From: Gammaproteobacteria bacterium
Lineage (GTDB): Bacteria; Pseudomonadota; Gammaproteobacteria; Steroidobacterales; Woeseiaceae
NCBI GenBank assembly: GCA_029863125.1
Contig: JAOTWB010000004.1
Location: forward strand, 1-64,000
Length of the DNA stretch: 64,000 nucleotides
Direction of reading: 5' to 3'
Each line of letters opens with the position of its first letter. Position 1 is the first letter of the stretch. The position numbers were made by a program, and so were the translations under genes. Below, one piece after another: positions 1 through 9,185 of the stretch. Below the pieces are notes generated by a model that was given only the letters and a program-made list of their open reading frames with translations, was not told the DNA's origin and made no database searches.

Positions 1-5
1 TTAAT

Positions 6-81
<76 letters not shown>

Positions 82-193
82 TTTTTCTTGTTGCGCCCTC
101 TGGGCGCTCCTGCAGGGGCGAAACGAGCGGGGTATTAGACCGGGGCATACCGGATCAGTCAAGGAAAACGGCCGGCGTTGCCGGGGTTGGTCA

Positions 194-375
194 CTACGAT
201 TCGACGATCTGCCGCACGCGCCGCTGCAGCCAGGGCCGAATAAGCAGGAAGCCGCGGTACAGATGTTCGAGCAGCCAGCGCACGGGCCGGAAATGTGCCA
301 GCAGACCGGGCGGCCGCAGCATTGGTATGGCTCGCCACATCGCGGCGAAGGCAGCGCAGTTGCGGCGCCTCGCCC
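194..375 (-). pseudogene. Possible C-terminal remnant of a DUF393 (DCC thiol-disulfide oxidoreductase) protein
   Basis: Minus-strand frame reads ...RNCAAFAAMWRAIPMLRPPGLLAHFRPVRWLLEHLYRGFLLIRPWLQRRVRQIVES*, resembling the DUF393 C-terminus; no N-terminal CxxC part is present. Confidence 0.4.
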
Positions 376-436
376 CGCAAGATCCGTTGGCTTCAGATGC
401 TATGCTTTGCTTATTGGGGCAAGGCCGGGCAACACG

Positions 437-2809
437 GTGAATTCTGATCTCTTGCAGGGATTTTATCTTGGCGACGTTCTCGTCGAGCCACTAAAAGGAC
501 AGGTCTCCGGGGCGACCGGTGCGCAGCACCTGCCGCCCAAGGCCGTGGAGGTCCTGCTGTGCCTCGCCAGCGACCCGGGCGAGCTCGTTACTCGCGACAA
601 GCTGCTCCAGGCCGTGTGGGGTGCCGGCAAAGGCAGCCAGGAGGCCCTCGGTCACGCTGTCAGCGAGATTCGTCATGCGCTCGGTGACCATGCCGACAAC
701 CCGACGTTCATACAGACCCTGCCGACGCGCGGCTATCGGCTGATCATCACGCCCGAACTCGCGGCCGATCACAGCGATTCCATCGTGCTGGGCGCGAAGG
801 GCGGCGCCCGCCCCGCCGACATCGGCCTGTTCCAGGATCTGCAGCGTCGCGGTGTCTTCGAGACCGCCGTCGCTTATCTCATCCTCGGTTGGCTGCTGAT
901 ACAAATCGCCGACATCGTTTTCGCGCGGCTGCATCTGCCCGACTGGACCGCAACGTTCGTAACGGTTCTTGTTATCGCCGGATTCCCGATCGCGATCGCC
1001 CTGTCGTGGTATCTCGAGTTTCGCGATGGACGCGCAGTGGTGGATTCATTGTCCCCTGCCGACGCGCGCAGGCGACGTTTCGGCCGCACCTATATGTCCG
1101 TGGTCGGTGCCCTCGCGCTAGCCGCTGTCGTCGTGTACATCTATGACCAGAGCATTGGTTTGCCGGAAGCGAAACGTGAAGAACCTGTTGCGCTCGTCAC
1201 CGAGGCCCAGCTGCCGCCCATCGCCGAGAACTCGTTTGCCGTCCTGCCTTTCCTGAACCTGGACGGCAGCAGCGAAACGCAGATTTTTGCAAACGGCCTT
1301 GTCGACGACGTCATCACGCAGCTGTCGCGCGTGCCCGGATTGCGCGTTGCGTCCCGCGGCGATTCCTTTTCGCTGGCGCCGAACAGTGCGTCCCAGGATG
1401 TTCGCAAGCGTCTGCGCGTGGAAATGTATCTCGAGGGCAGCGTCGAGATGGCGGCCGACAAGCTGCGCGTGACGGTGCAGATGATCGACTCGGAAACCGG
1501 TTTCCATATTCTGTCCCGCAAGTTCGACCGAACGCGCGAGGATTTTTTCGACATCCGCGATGAGATCACGAGCCTCACGGTTGCGAATGTTCGCGTGGCC
1601 CTCCCGCCCGGCCTGCGCTCGTCCTCCCTTAAAGTGATCGAGGACTCGACGCTGGATGCGTACGTACTTTACCGGCAGGGCATAGAAGCTCTGCGGCAGC
1701 CCATGTCCATTGATACCGTCGCATCGGCACTCGGCTGGTTTGACGCGGCACTCGCCGTTGATCCCGAATACGCGGCGGCGCTGGCAGGAAAATGCACTGT
1801 ATTCGTGGAAGGCTATGACAAAACAAATGACGCTTCGTACATCGACAAAGCAGAATCCGCCTGCTCGAACGCACTCGCACTGAATCCCAACCTCGATATC
1901 GTTCATACCGCGCTCGGCGACCTGTATCGTTCGACCGGCCAGTGGAAGGACGCCGAAACGGCGTATCAAAAAGCACTGGCGATCGATCCCTCCAACGTCG
2001 AATCGCTAACCGGGCTAGGCGTGATATATGCGCGGCAGAATCGACCTGATGAGGCCGAAGCAAGCCTGCGCAAAGCCGTCGACATTCATCCGGGCGACAG
2101 CCGGGCTTACAACCGGCTTGGCACGTTCCTGTTTCGATCCGGCCGTTTTGAGGAAGCCGTCGAGCAGTACCAGTACGTCGTCGGGCTCAGCCCCGATGAC
2201 ATGAATAACTATGCGAATCTCGGTGGCGCCTACACGCTGGTGGGTAACTTCACTGCAGCAGCGCTTGCCTACGAAAAAGCGATTGAAATAGAACCCACGC
2301 AAAACGCGTACAGCAATCTCGGGATGATGCAGTACTACCTGGGCGATCTGGAAGCGGCTGTCGAAAACCTCACCACGTCGGTCGAGCTTCAGCCCAATGA
2401 TCACCTGGCGAGGTCAAACCTCGGAGACGCGCTCTGGGTTGCCGGCCGCAGGGACGACGCGCGCCGCGAATTCGAGAAAGCGGAGGCATTAGCCGCGCGT
2501 GCCCTGCAGGTCAATCCGAACAATCCTTTGGTCATGATGGACCTTGCGTGGGTCAAGACAGCCCTGGACAAACATGACGAGGGCCAAAGTTTGATAAAGA
2601 AAGCGATCGAGCTGTCGCCCGAAGATCCCTATGTGCACTACATCAACGGCCTGATGTTCAATCGACGGGGCAACAGCACGGACGCTTTGAAAGCTCTCCG
2701 AGCCGCGGTTGAACAGGGTTATTCGACGAAATTGCTCGCCAGCGATCCCAATATTGCCAATCTGCAGGGCGATTCGCGCTTCAACGAAGTCCTCAGCCTG
2801 TCGGAGTGA
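437..2809 (+). CDS. Winged-helix (CadC-type) transmembrane regulator with TolB-N/FlgO-like domain and TPR repeats
   Basis: ORF; GTG start proposed at 437 (VNSDLLQGFYLGDVLVEP); wHTH motif PTRGYRL; TM segments; FAVLPFLNL...FANGLVDDVITQLSRVPGLRV; multiple TPRs. Confidence 0.85.
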   Translation: MNSDLLQGFYLGDVLVEPLKGQVSGATGAQHLPPKAVEVLLCLASDPGELVTRDKLLQAVWGAGKGSQEALGHAVSEIRHALGDHADNPTFIQTLPTRGYRLIITPELAADHSDSIVLGAKGGARPADIGLFQDLQRRGVFETAVAYLILGWLLIQIADIVFARLHLPDWTATFVTVLVIAGFPIAIALSWYLEFRDGRAVVDSLSPADARRRRFGRTYMSVVGALALAAVVVYIYDQSIGLPEAKREEPVALVTEAQLPPIAENSFAVLPFLNLDGSSETQIFANGLVDDVITQLSRVPGLRVASRGDSFSLAPNSASQDVRKRLRVEMYLEGSVEMAADKLRVTVQMIDSETGFHILSRKFDRTREDFFDIRDEITSLTVANVRVALPPGLRSSSLKVIEDSTLDAYVLYRQGIEALRQPMSIDTVASALGWFDAALAVDPEYAAALAGKCTVFVEGYDKTNDASYIDKAESACSNALALNPNLDIVHTALGDLYRSTGQWKDAETAYQKALAIDPSNVESLTGLGVIYARQNRPDEAEASLRKAVDIHPGDSRAYNRLGTFLFRSGRFEEAVEQYQYVVGLSPDDMNNYANLGGAYTLVGNFTAAALAYEKAIEIEPTQNAYSNLGMMQYYLGDLEAAVENLTTSVELQPNDHLARSNLGDALWVAGRRDDARREFEKAEALAARALQVNPNNPLVMMDLAWVKTALDKHDEGQSLIKKAIELSPEDPYVHYINGLMFNRRGNSTDALKALRAAVEQGYSTKLLASDPNIANLQGDSRFNEVLSLSE

Positions 2810-2857
2810 GTGTGAAACTACTATGCTTGAGACTATGAGAGCGAAAGGAGAAGAAGA

Positions 2858-3289
2858 ATGACAAAGATCTTTCTAGTACTGGGCCTCGCCATGCTATCCA
2901 CCTCCTGTGTGACTCCGGGAGGGGGTCCGGACGGGTGTGAAGGACTCGGCTGGCCGAAATCAGTGACTGTGGAATACGGCGACGGCAGCATCTCGGTTAC
3001 GCCCAAGATAAAAGTAAAGCAAAGGTCCGCGTTTACCATCAAACTCAAACCGAAATCTAAGGACTTCAAGGACAAGGTCGTAGAGATCGTCGGTAAATCG
3101 GTGACACCGGGCGGTGCTGGTGTCGCAAGCCCGAGCTGGCTGACCACGAGCGACTCGTACAACGCGAGGAAGAAATTCGTCTATTGCACGCCCGCTGTTG
3201 CCGGTGAAACTACCCAGGAATATAAGTATTCCGTCGACGTGGGAGGCGGGCTTCTTTTCGTAGACCCGCGCATCGACGTGACGAACTAG
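2858..3289 (+). CDS. Hypothetical lipoprotein
   Basis: ORF with lipobox LSTSC after signal sequence MTKIFLVLGLAM; RBS aaggagaag upstream. Confidence 0.75.
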   Translation: MTKIFLVLGLAMLSTSCVTPGGGPDGCEGLGWPKSVTVEYGDGSISVTPKIKVKQRSAFTIKLKPKSKDFKDKVVEIVGKSVTPGGAGVASPSWLTTSDSYNARKKFVYCTPAVAGETTQEYKYSVDVGGGLLFVDPRIDVTN

Positions 3290-3297
3290 AAAAAAAA

Positions 3298-3317
3298 GGC
3301 CGGGCAAAAGCCCGGCC
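3298..3317. terminator. Bidirectional intrinsic terminator
   Basis: GGCCGGGC-AAAA-GCCCGGCC perfect 8-bp stem, A-tract before and T/A after, between convergent genes. Confidence 0.8.
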
Positions 3318-3351
3318 TAAAAATGCCTGATCCCGAGGGGGATATGAGGGG

Positions 3352-4473
3352 TCAGGCAGCTCTGAGGGCATCCTCGGCGGAGAGATACTGATAGCCGAGA
3401 TCATGGGCGACAGCCTCATGATTGACGTGCCCTGCATGTACGTTCAAACCGTTGGCGAGATGCGGGTCACGCGTCAACGCTTCCTTCCAGCCATGCCTGG
3501 CGAGGGCTTTCACGAACGGCAGCGTCGCGTTCGTCAGCGCAAACGTGCTCGTGCGCGGCACGGCGCCGGGCATGTTCGTGACGCAGTAGTGCACAACATC
3601 GTCGACAACATAGGTCGGATCGGCGTGCGTCGTCGGACGACTGGTCTCGAAACAGCCACCCTGGTCGATCGAGATATCGACCATGACCGAACCTGCGTTC
3701 ATGTCCTTGACGTTCTGTGCCGTAACGAGCTTCGGCGCCGCCGCGCCCGCGACCAGGACGGCACCAATGATCAGGTCTGATTCAACGCTGAGTTCGTCGA
3801 TGATGTGCTTGGTCGAGTAGACCATGCGCACCCGACCGCCCCAGATATCGTCGAGCTGCCGCAGGCGAGGCAGCGAGCGATCGAGAATGGTTACCGCGGC
3901 ACCCAGGCCGACGGCCATGTCCGCCGCATTCGCGCCGGCCACGCCGCCGCCAATGACCAGTACTTTGGCCGGCCTGACGCCGGGTACGCCACCGAGCAGG
4001 ATTCCGCGGCCGCCGTTTGCTTTCTGCAGCGCAAACGCACCGGCCTGGATCGAGAGGCGCCCGGCAACTTCCGACATGGGTGTGAGCAACGGCAGCGAGC
4101 CGTCATTTGCGGTGACGGTCTCGTAAGCGATTGCCGTCGTACCGGATTTTACCAGCGCCTCGGTTTGTGCCGGATCGGCGGCGAGATGCAGGTAGGTGAA
4201 CAGGAACTGGTCTTCACGCAACATCGCGCACTCGTGGAGCTGCGGTTCTTTGACCTTGACGATCATCTCGGCCGCGGCAAACACCTCTTCGGCCGTGTCG
4301 ACAACGGTCGCGCCCGCGGCACGGTAGTCGGTATCGCTCATGCCGATGCCTTCACCGGCCCGGGTTTCGACAACGACGTCATGGCCATCGTGCACGAGCT
4401 CGAGCACGCCAGCCGGCGTCATGCCGACCCGGAATTCGAGCGTCTTGATTTCTTTGGGCACCCCGACTTTCAC
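3352..4473 (-). CDS. ald: Alanine dehydrogenase
   Basis: [36 protein letters not shown]...; conserved Ald/PNT family. Confidence 0.96.
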   Translation of the reverse strand: MKVGVPKEIKTLEFRVGMTPAGVLELVHDGHDVVVETRAGEGIGMSDTDYRAAGATVVDTAEEVFAAAEMIVKVKEPQLHECAMLREDQFLFTYLHLAADPAQTEALVKSGTTAIAYETVTANDGSLPLLTPMSEVAGRLSIQAGAFALQKANGGRGILLGGVPGVRPAKVLVIGGGVAGANAADMAVGLGAAVTILDRSLPRLRQLDDIWGGRVRMVYSTKHIIDELSVESDLIIGAVLVAGAAAPKLVTAQNVKDMNAGSVMVDISIDQGGCFETSRPTTHADPTYVVDDVVHYCVTNMPGAVPRTSTFALTNATLPFVKALARHGWKEALTRDPHLANGLNVHAGHVNHEAVAHDLGYQYLSAEDALRAA

Positions 4474-4574
4474 TGGCTCACTCCCCTTCCCCGATCTCTA
4501 GTTCTTGTTCCTACACGATAGCGCGGACATCGCGGCATTTGCTTGCAATATTAGTGACAGAAACCGGCAAATAT

Positions 4575-4618
4575 GGCAGATTCTGTTGCTAATCCGAGTT
4601 ATCCAGCAAGTTTCTGCC
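4575..4618. promoter_or_regulatory. Interrupted inverted repeat, possible Lrp-type operator
   Basis: GGCAGAttctgTTGCT...AGCAAgttTCTGCC ending at the lrp-like start codon. Confidence 0.4.
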
Positions 4619-5080
4619 ATGAAGTTAGACAAATACGACAAGTTGATTCTCAACGCCCTGCAAAAAGACGGCCGCATCAGCAACGTACAGCTGGCCAGCC
4701 TGGTCAGCCTTTCCGAGTCCGCCTGCCTGCGGCGCGTCCGCGCGCTCGAGGAGTCGGGCATAATCGATCGCTACGCCGCGCTCGTGAGCCAGCCCAGGGT
4801 GGGGCTCTCCGGCAACGTGTTCGTGCACATCGGCCTGCACCGCGAGGAAGAACGCGAGCTCGCAGCCTTCGAGCAGGCCGTGCGCAACATCCCCGAAGTC
4901 ATGGAGTGTTATCTTATGACCGGGGAATTCGACTATCTCCTGCGAGTAGTCGTATCCGACATGGCTGACTTCGAACGCCTGCACAGGGATGCCCTGACAC
5001 GTTTACCCGGTGTCGCTCGCGTCAATTCAAGTGTCGCCATTCGCACCGTACAAAAGAAAACCGAGCTGCCTCTACACTAG
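4619..5080 (+). CDS. Lrp/AsnC family transcriptional regulator
   Basis: MKLDKYDKLILNALQKDGRISNVQLASLVSLSESACLRRVRALEESGII HTH plus RAM domain; ATG at 4619. Confidence 0.95.
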   Translation: MKLDKYDKLILNALQKDGRISNVQLASLVSLSESACLRRVRALEESGIIDRYAALVSQPRVGLSGNVFVHIGLHREEERELAAFEQAVRNIPEVMECYLMTGEFDYLLRVVVSDMADFERLHRDALTRLPGVARVNSSVAIRTVQKKTELPLH

Positions 5081-5083
5081 ATT

Positions 5084-6337
5084 ATGCGTATCGCCCAATC
5101 CGTCTCCGCCGAAACACTGTCCGATCGTTTTCGCAACGTTCGGGCGACGACGCTGGACCTCGTTCGTGACCTGGAGCCCGAAGATACGGTCGTGCAAACG
5201 ATGCCCGACGTCAGCCCGACGAAGTGGCACCTGGCCCACGTCACGTGGTTCTTCGAGCGTTTCGTGCTCGAGCCCGGCCTGGAAAACTACAAGCGCTTCG
5301 ACGACCGCTATCACTACATCTTCAATTCCTATTACTACACGGCCGGCAGGATGCACGCCCGCCCGAAGCGCGGGCTGCTGTCACGGCCCACGCTGAAGCG
5401 CGTGCTCGAGTATCGCGCCTACGTCGATACGGCGATGCTGCAGCTCCTGCAGATGCGCGGCGACGATGACGAGGTGATACAGGTCACGACGCTCGGCCTC
5501 AACCACGAGCAGCAGCACCAGGAGCTGCTGCTCACCGACATCAAGCACGTCTTCTCCTGCAATCCTTCAAAACCTGCAGTCCGCCCTTCGCTCGCCGTGC
5601 CGCCTGCCGCATCCGTGTCGAGCTATTCGTTCACGAAAGGCAAGAGCGGCATTCACCGCATCGGCGCCAGCGGCGACAGCTTCTGTTTCGACAACGAAAC
5701 GCCCCGCCACGATGCGCTGCTGCACGAGCATCAAATCGGCAATCGTCTCGTCACAAACGCCGATTACCGTGCGTTCATCGAAGACGGCGCCTACTCGACA
5801 TCGGAACTCTGGCTGTCCGACGGCTGGGCGGCGGTTAACGAGCACAAGTGGCGACGGCCGCTGTATTGGGATGAATCGCTGGAAGCAGAATTTACGCTCG
5901 GTGGTATGCGCGCCATTGACGCGAATGCGCCCGTTTGCCACGTCAGCTACTACGAAGCCGATGCGTTCGCCCGATGGGCAGGAGCGCGCCTGCCCACCGA
6001 GTTCGAATGGGAGCTGGCGGCCCGCGAGCACGCTGTCGCCGGCAACCTGCTGAACGCGGGCTACTGGCATCCGGTGGCAGGCGGCGTCGGCCAGTTCTTT
6101 GGCGATGCCTGGGAGTGGACCTCCTCGTCGTACGCGCCCTACCCAGGGTTCAAACCGCTGTCCGGCTCCCTCGGTGAATACAACGGCAAGTTCATGTGCA
6201 GCCAGATGACCGTGCGCGGCGGTTCCTGCGTCACGGCGGCAGACCACATCCGCCTGAGCTACCGCAGCTTTTTTTACCCGGACGCCCGCTGGCAGTTTCT
6301 CGGCATCCGGCTGGCAAAAGACGGCCATACCTCATGA
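5084..6337 (+). CDS. egtB: Ergothioneine biosynthesis protein EgtB (formylglycine-generating-enzyme/DinB-like)
   Basis: DinB-like N-terminus with TKWHLAHVTWFFE and HEQQHQELL iron-binding motif; C-terminal SUMF domain. Confidence 0.93.
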   Translation: MRIAQSVSAETLSDRFRNVRATTLDLVRDLEPEDTVVQTMPDVSPTKWHLAHVTWFFERFVLEPGLENYKRFDDRYHYIFNSYYYTAGRMHARPKRGLLSRPTLKRVLEYRAYVDTAMLQLLQMRGDDDEVIQVTTLGLNHEQQHQELLLTDIKHVFSCNPSKPAVRPSLAVPPAASVSSYSFTKGKSGIHRIGASGDSFCFDNETPRHDALLHEHQIGNRLVTNADYRAFIEDGAYSTSELWLSDGWAAVNEHKWRRPLYWDESLEAEFTLGGMRAIDANAPVCHVSYYEADAFARWAGARLPTEFEWELAAREHAVAGNLLNAGYWHPVAGGVGQFFGDAWEWTSSSYAPYPGFKPLSGSLGEYNGKFMCSQMTVRGGSCVTAADHIRLSYRSFFYPDARWQFLGIRLAKDGHTS

Positions 6338-7257
6338 GCAGGGAGCTCGAGCGGATTATCGAGGGGTTGAGCCGGCCCCAAAAGATGATCTCGCCCAAAT
6401 ATTTCTACGACGAAAGAGGCTCCCGCCTGTTCGAAAAAATAACGGCGCTGCCAGAGTACTACCTGACCGATGCAGAACTCGAGATCATGCGCGAGCATGT
6501 CCACGAGATGGCCGCTCTCATTGGCAAGACGGCAAGCCTGATCGAATTCGGCAGCGGCTCAAGCCTGAAGACCCGAATTCTGCTCGAGAACCTCGACGAC
6601 CTCGCCGCTTACGTGCCGGTCGATATCTCGGAAAGTCACCTGTGGGCGTCGGCGCAACAGATACGGAAAGAGTTTCCACATCTTGACATACTGCCCGTGG
6701 TTGCCGATTTCACGCGCCCGTTTGCGCTGCCGACGCCAACGATCATGCCGGTCAGGAATGTCGTTTACTTCCCGGGCTCGACGATCGGCAACTTCGAAAA
6801 AAATACCGCGATCGAGCTGCTACGCGTCATGTACGAAGAAGCCGGCGAGAACGGTGCACTCCTGATTGGCGTCGATTTGCAAAAAGACGCGGACATCATC
6901 GATCGTGCCTACAACGATTCCGCCGGCGTCACGGCAGAGTTCAACCTCAACATGCTGCGACACCTTAACCGGAGCTACGGCGCCAACTTCGACCTCGAAT
7001 CGTTTGCGCATCGGGCCAGCTACGACGAAAGCAAAGGCCGTGTCGTGATCGAGCTGATCAGCCAGGCAAACCAGAGCTTTAAAATCGGCAACAGGGAATT
7101 TACGATAGCCGAGGGCGAGACAATAATCACCGAATACTCACAAAAGTACACGCTCAACGGTTTTGCGGAAATGGCCGCTGATGCCGGCTTTGCCGTGGCA
7201 AGAGTGTGGACCGATGCGGAGGAATTTTTCAGCGTGCATTACTATACGCGCTTGTAG
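6334..7257 (+). CDS. egtD: L-histidine N(alpha)-methyltransferase EgtD
   Basis: ISPKYFYDERGSRLFEKITALPEYYLTDAE...LIEFGSGSS; ATGA overlap with egtB. Confidence 0.93.
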   Translation: MSRELERIIEGLSRPQKMISPKYFYDERGSRLFEKITALPEYYLTDAELEIMREHVHEMAALIGKTASLIEFGSGSSLKTRILLENLDDLAAYVPVDISESHLWASAQQIRKEFPHLDILPVVADFTRPFALPTPTIMPVRNVVYFPGSTIGNFEKNTAIELLRVMYEEAGENGALLIGVDLQKDADIIDRAYNDSAGVTAEFNLNMLRHLNRSYGANFDLESFAHRASYDESKGRVVIELISQANQSFKIGNREFTIAEGETIITEYSQKYTLNGFAEMAADAGFAVARVWTDAEEFFSVHYYTRL

Positions 7258-7296
7258 CCAGCGGTCGCCCGCCGGGCGCGCTCCTGCAAGGACAAC

Positions 7297-7569
7297 CTAG
7301 GAGCCTGGTGGTACGAATTCTTTCGGCGCCGCCGAGCCTTCGCCGAAAAAGAACTTCTCCATTTCGGATTCGAGAAACTTGCGCGCATCCGGCTCGATCG
7401 GCGACAGGCGGTACTCGTTGATCAGCATGGTCTGGTGGCCCAGCCAGCGCTGCCACGCCTCTTTCGATACGTTGTCATAGATGCGCTGGCCCAGTTCACC
7501 GGGATACGGCGCGTAGTCGAGGCCCTCGGCCCCTTCACCCAACATGACACATTTAATCGTGCGTGACAT
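7297..7569 (-). CDS. Oxidative damage protection / Fe(2+)-trafficking protein YggX
   Basis: [55 protein letters not shown]. Confidence 0.95.
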   Translation of the reverse strand: MSRTIKCVMLGEGAEGLDYAPYPGELGQRIYDNVSKEAWQRWLGHQTMLINEYRLSPIEPDARKFLESEMEKFFFGEGSAAPKEFVPPGS

Positions 7570-8614
7570 TGCTACTCTTCTTCAGTTGATCAATCAGTTT
7601 TTTTACCGGCGCAGCGAGCCCGCCGGGCGGCGTTTCATCGAGCCCGTACCAGGTCGTATCGTCGCTGTCGGCTACTTTACTTAAAGGCGAGTCCACGCGC
7701 ACCAGTATCGGCTGGATATCGAGATCGTAGTGGCTGAAGCTGTGGCGCAGCGTTTGCCAGCGTTCGGTCGCCGTTGCCGCCGCTTCCAGCTCGTCCCTGC
7801 ACCAGTCGTCAATCGTTCGATCGCCGAGTTCGGGCAGGCTCCAGAGCCCGCCCCAGATGCCGGCCTCCGGTCGCCGCTCGAGATACACGCGCTCGCTGTT
7901 CCTGGCCAGCAGCATCGTTGTCTGCCGCAGCGGTTTTTCCGTTTTCGGCCTGCGGCCCGGATAGTCAAGGACGCTTCCCGCGACGCGGGCAGCGCAGTCT
8001 TCCTGTACCGGGCAACGATCGCAGGCCGGACTGCCGCGCCTGCAGAGCGTCGCGCCGAGATCCATGATGGCCTGCGTGTACGCCGCGCTGCGCCGCTCCG
8101 GCGTGTGTTTATCCGCGATCTGCCAGAGCTTCTTTAGCACCGCCGCCTTGCCCGGCCAGCCGTCGATCGCCTCATGACGCGCCAGCACTCTTTTTGCGTT
8201 GCCGTCGAGTATCGGGTGGCGCTGGTCCAGCGCAAGCGACAGGATGGCGCCGGCCGTCGAGCGCCCGATGCCCGGCAACGCGATCACGTCTTCGAAAGCC
8301 TTAGGAAATACGCCGCCACGATCGTCCCTGACGATTTTCGCGGCCTGGTGCAGGTTTCGCGCCCGGGCGTAGTATCCGAGGCCCGACCAGTGATGCAGCA
8401 CATCGTCCAGGTCCGCGTCGGCCAGCGCCGTTACCGTTGGAAAGCTTTTAACGAATCGCTCGAAGTAGGGAATAACCGTCGCGACCTGCGTCTGTTGCAG
8501 CATGATCTCCGATACCCAGATGCGATATGAGTCATTGCCCTCTTGCCACGGCAGGTCCGTACGCCCGTGGGTATCGAACCAGTCGAGCAGGCGATCCGAA
8601 AAACTAGTCAACAC
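7553..8614 (-). CDS. mutY: A/G-specific adenine glycosylase
   Basis: [33 protein letters not shown]; HhH and 4Fe-4S cysteines [23 protein letters not shown] start near 8614. Confidence 0.96.
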   Translation of the reverse strand: MLTSFSDRLLDWFDTHGRTDLPWQEGNDSYRIWVSEIMLQQTQVATVIPYFERFVKSFPTVTALADADLDDVLHHWSGLGYYARARNLHQAAKIVRDDRGGVFPKAFEDVIALPGIGRSTAGAILSLALDQRHPILDGNAKRVLARHEAIDGWPGKAAVLKKLWQIADKHTPERRSAAYTQAIMDLGATLCRRGSPACDRCPVQEDCAARVAGSVLDYPGRRPKTEKPLRQTTMLLARNSERVYLERRPEAGIWGGLWSLPELGDRTIDDWCRDELEAAATATERWQTLRHSFSHYDLDIQPILVRVDSPLSKVADSDDTTWYGLDETPPGGLAAPVKKLIDQLKKSSNVTHD

Positions 8615-9185
8615 CAACGCCTCCCGGCACCAACATGCCCTGCGCGATCGCCTCGATTCTGTCGATCGCATCGCCGCCGTTGTTTTTGAACTTGCGTTTG
8701 ATCAGGTAGGGACCGATGCCGGGCGGCACCCAGAAGTCGGGCTCCATCAGCAGCCGGTAGGTAACGACGGTGCCGCCGTTTTCGGCGACGAACGTCCACG
8801 TCTCTTTGGCCAACTTGAAGTCGCTGGCCTCCGGATTCGCAACGGCGCGAAGCTCCTCGTTGACTTCGAGTTCGACGTGGCCCTGCCTTACGAAGGACAT
8901 GCAGAAAAGCAGCAGGCAGCCTTCGTTGCGCACGTAGTACCCCGGCCGGCCCTGTTCGTCTGCCGCAAGGTCACGCGACTCCGCGATAGCACTCGAGAAC
9001 TGTGTCGACAGGTCCCAGTGCCTGAATACTTCGAAGACCTGCTCCACCGTGGCATCGAACCAGACTTCCGATAAAACGGTGTAACGGCCCTTGTGATGCT
9101 CGACGTCGATGCTGCGCAGCTCCGCCGCGCTGGCGGCGCTCAGCCAAAGCAGGAGCGGCAGCGCGAGCAGTGCCGGTCGGCTCAT
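8604..9185 (-). CDS. SRPBCC-family (START/cyclase-like) exported protein
   Basis: Signal peptide MSRPALLALPLLLWLSAASAA; SRPBCC-like body. Confidence 0.7.
   Translation of the reverse strand: MSRPALLALPLLLWLSAASAAELRSIDVEHHKGRYTVLSEVWFDATVEQVFEVFRHWDLSTQFSSAIAESRDLAADEQGRPGYYVRNEGCLLLFCMSFVRQGHVELEVNEELRAVANPEASDFKLAKETWTFVAENGGTVVTYRLLMEPDFWVPPGIGPYLIKRKFKNNGGDAIDRIEAIAQGMLVPGGVGVD

Noticed and set aside
1118-1969. 283-aa minus-strand ORF
   Set aside because: Antisense to the well-supported wHTH/TPR gene.
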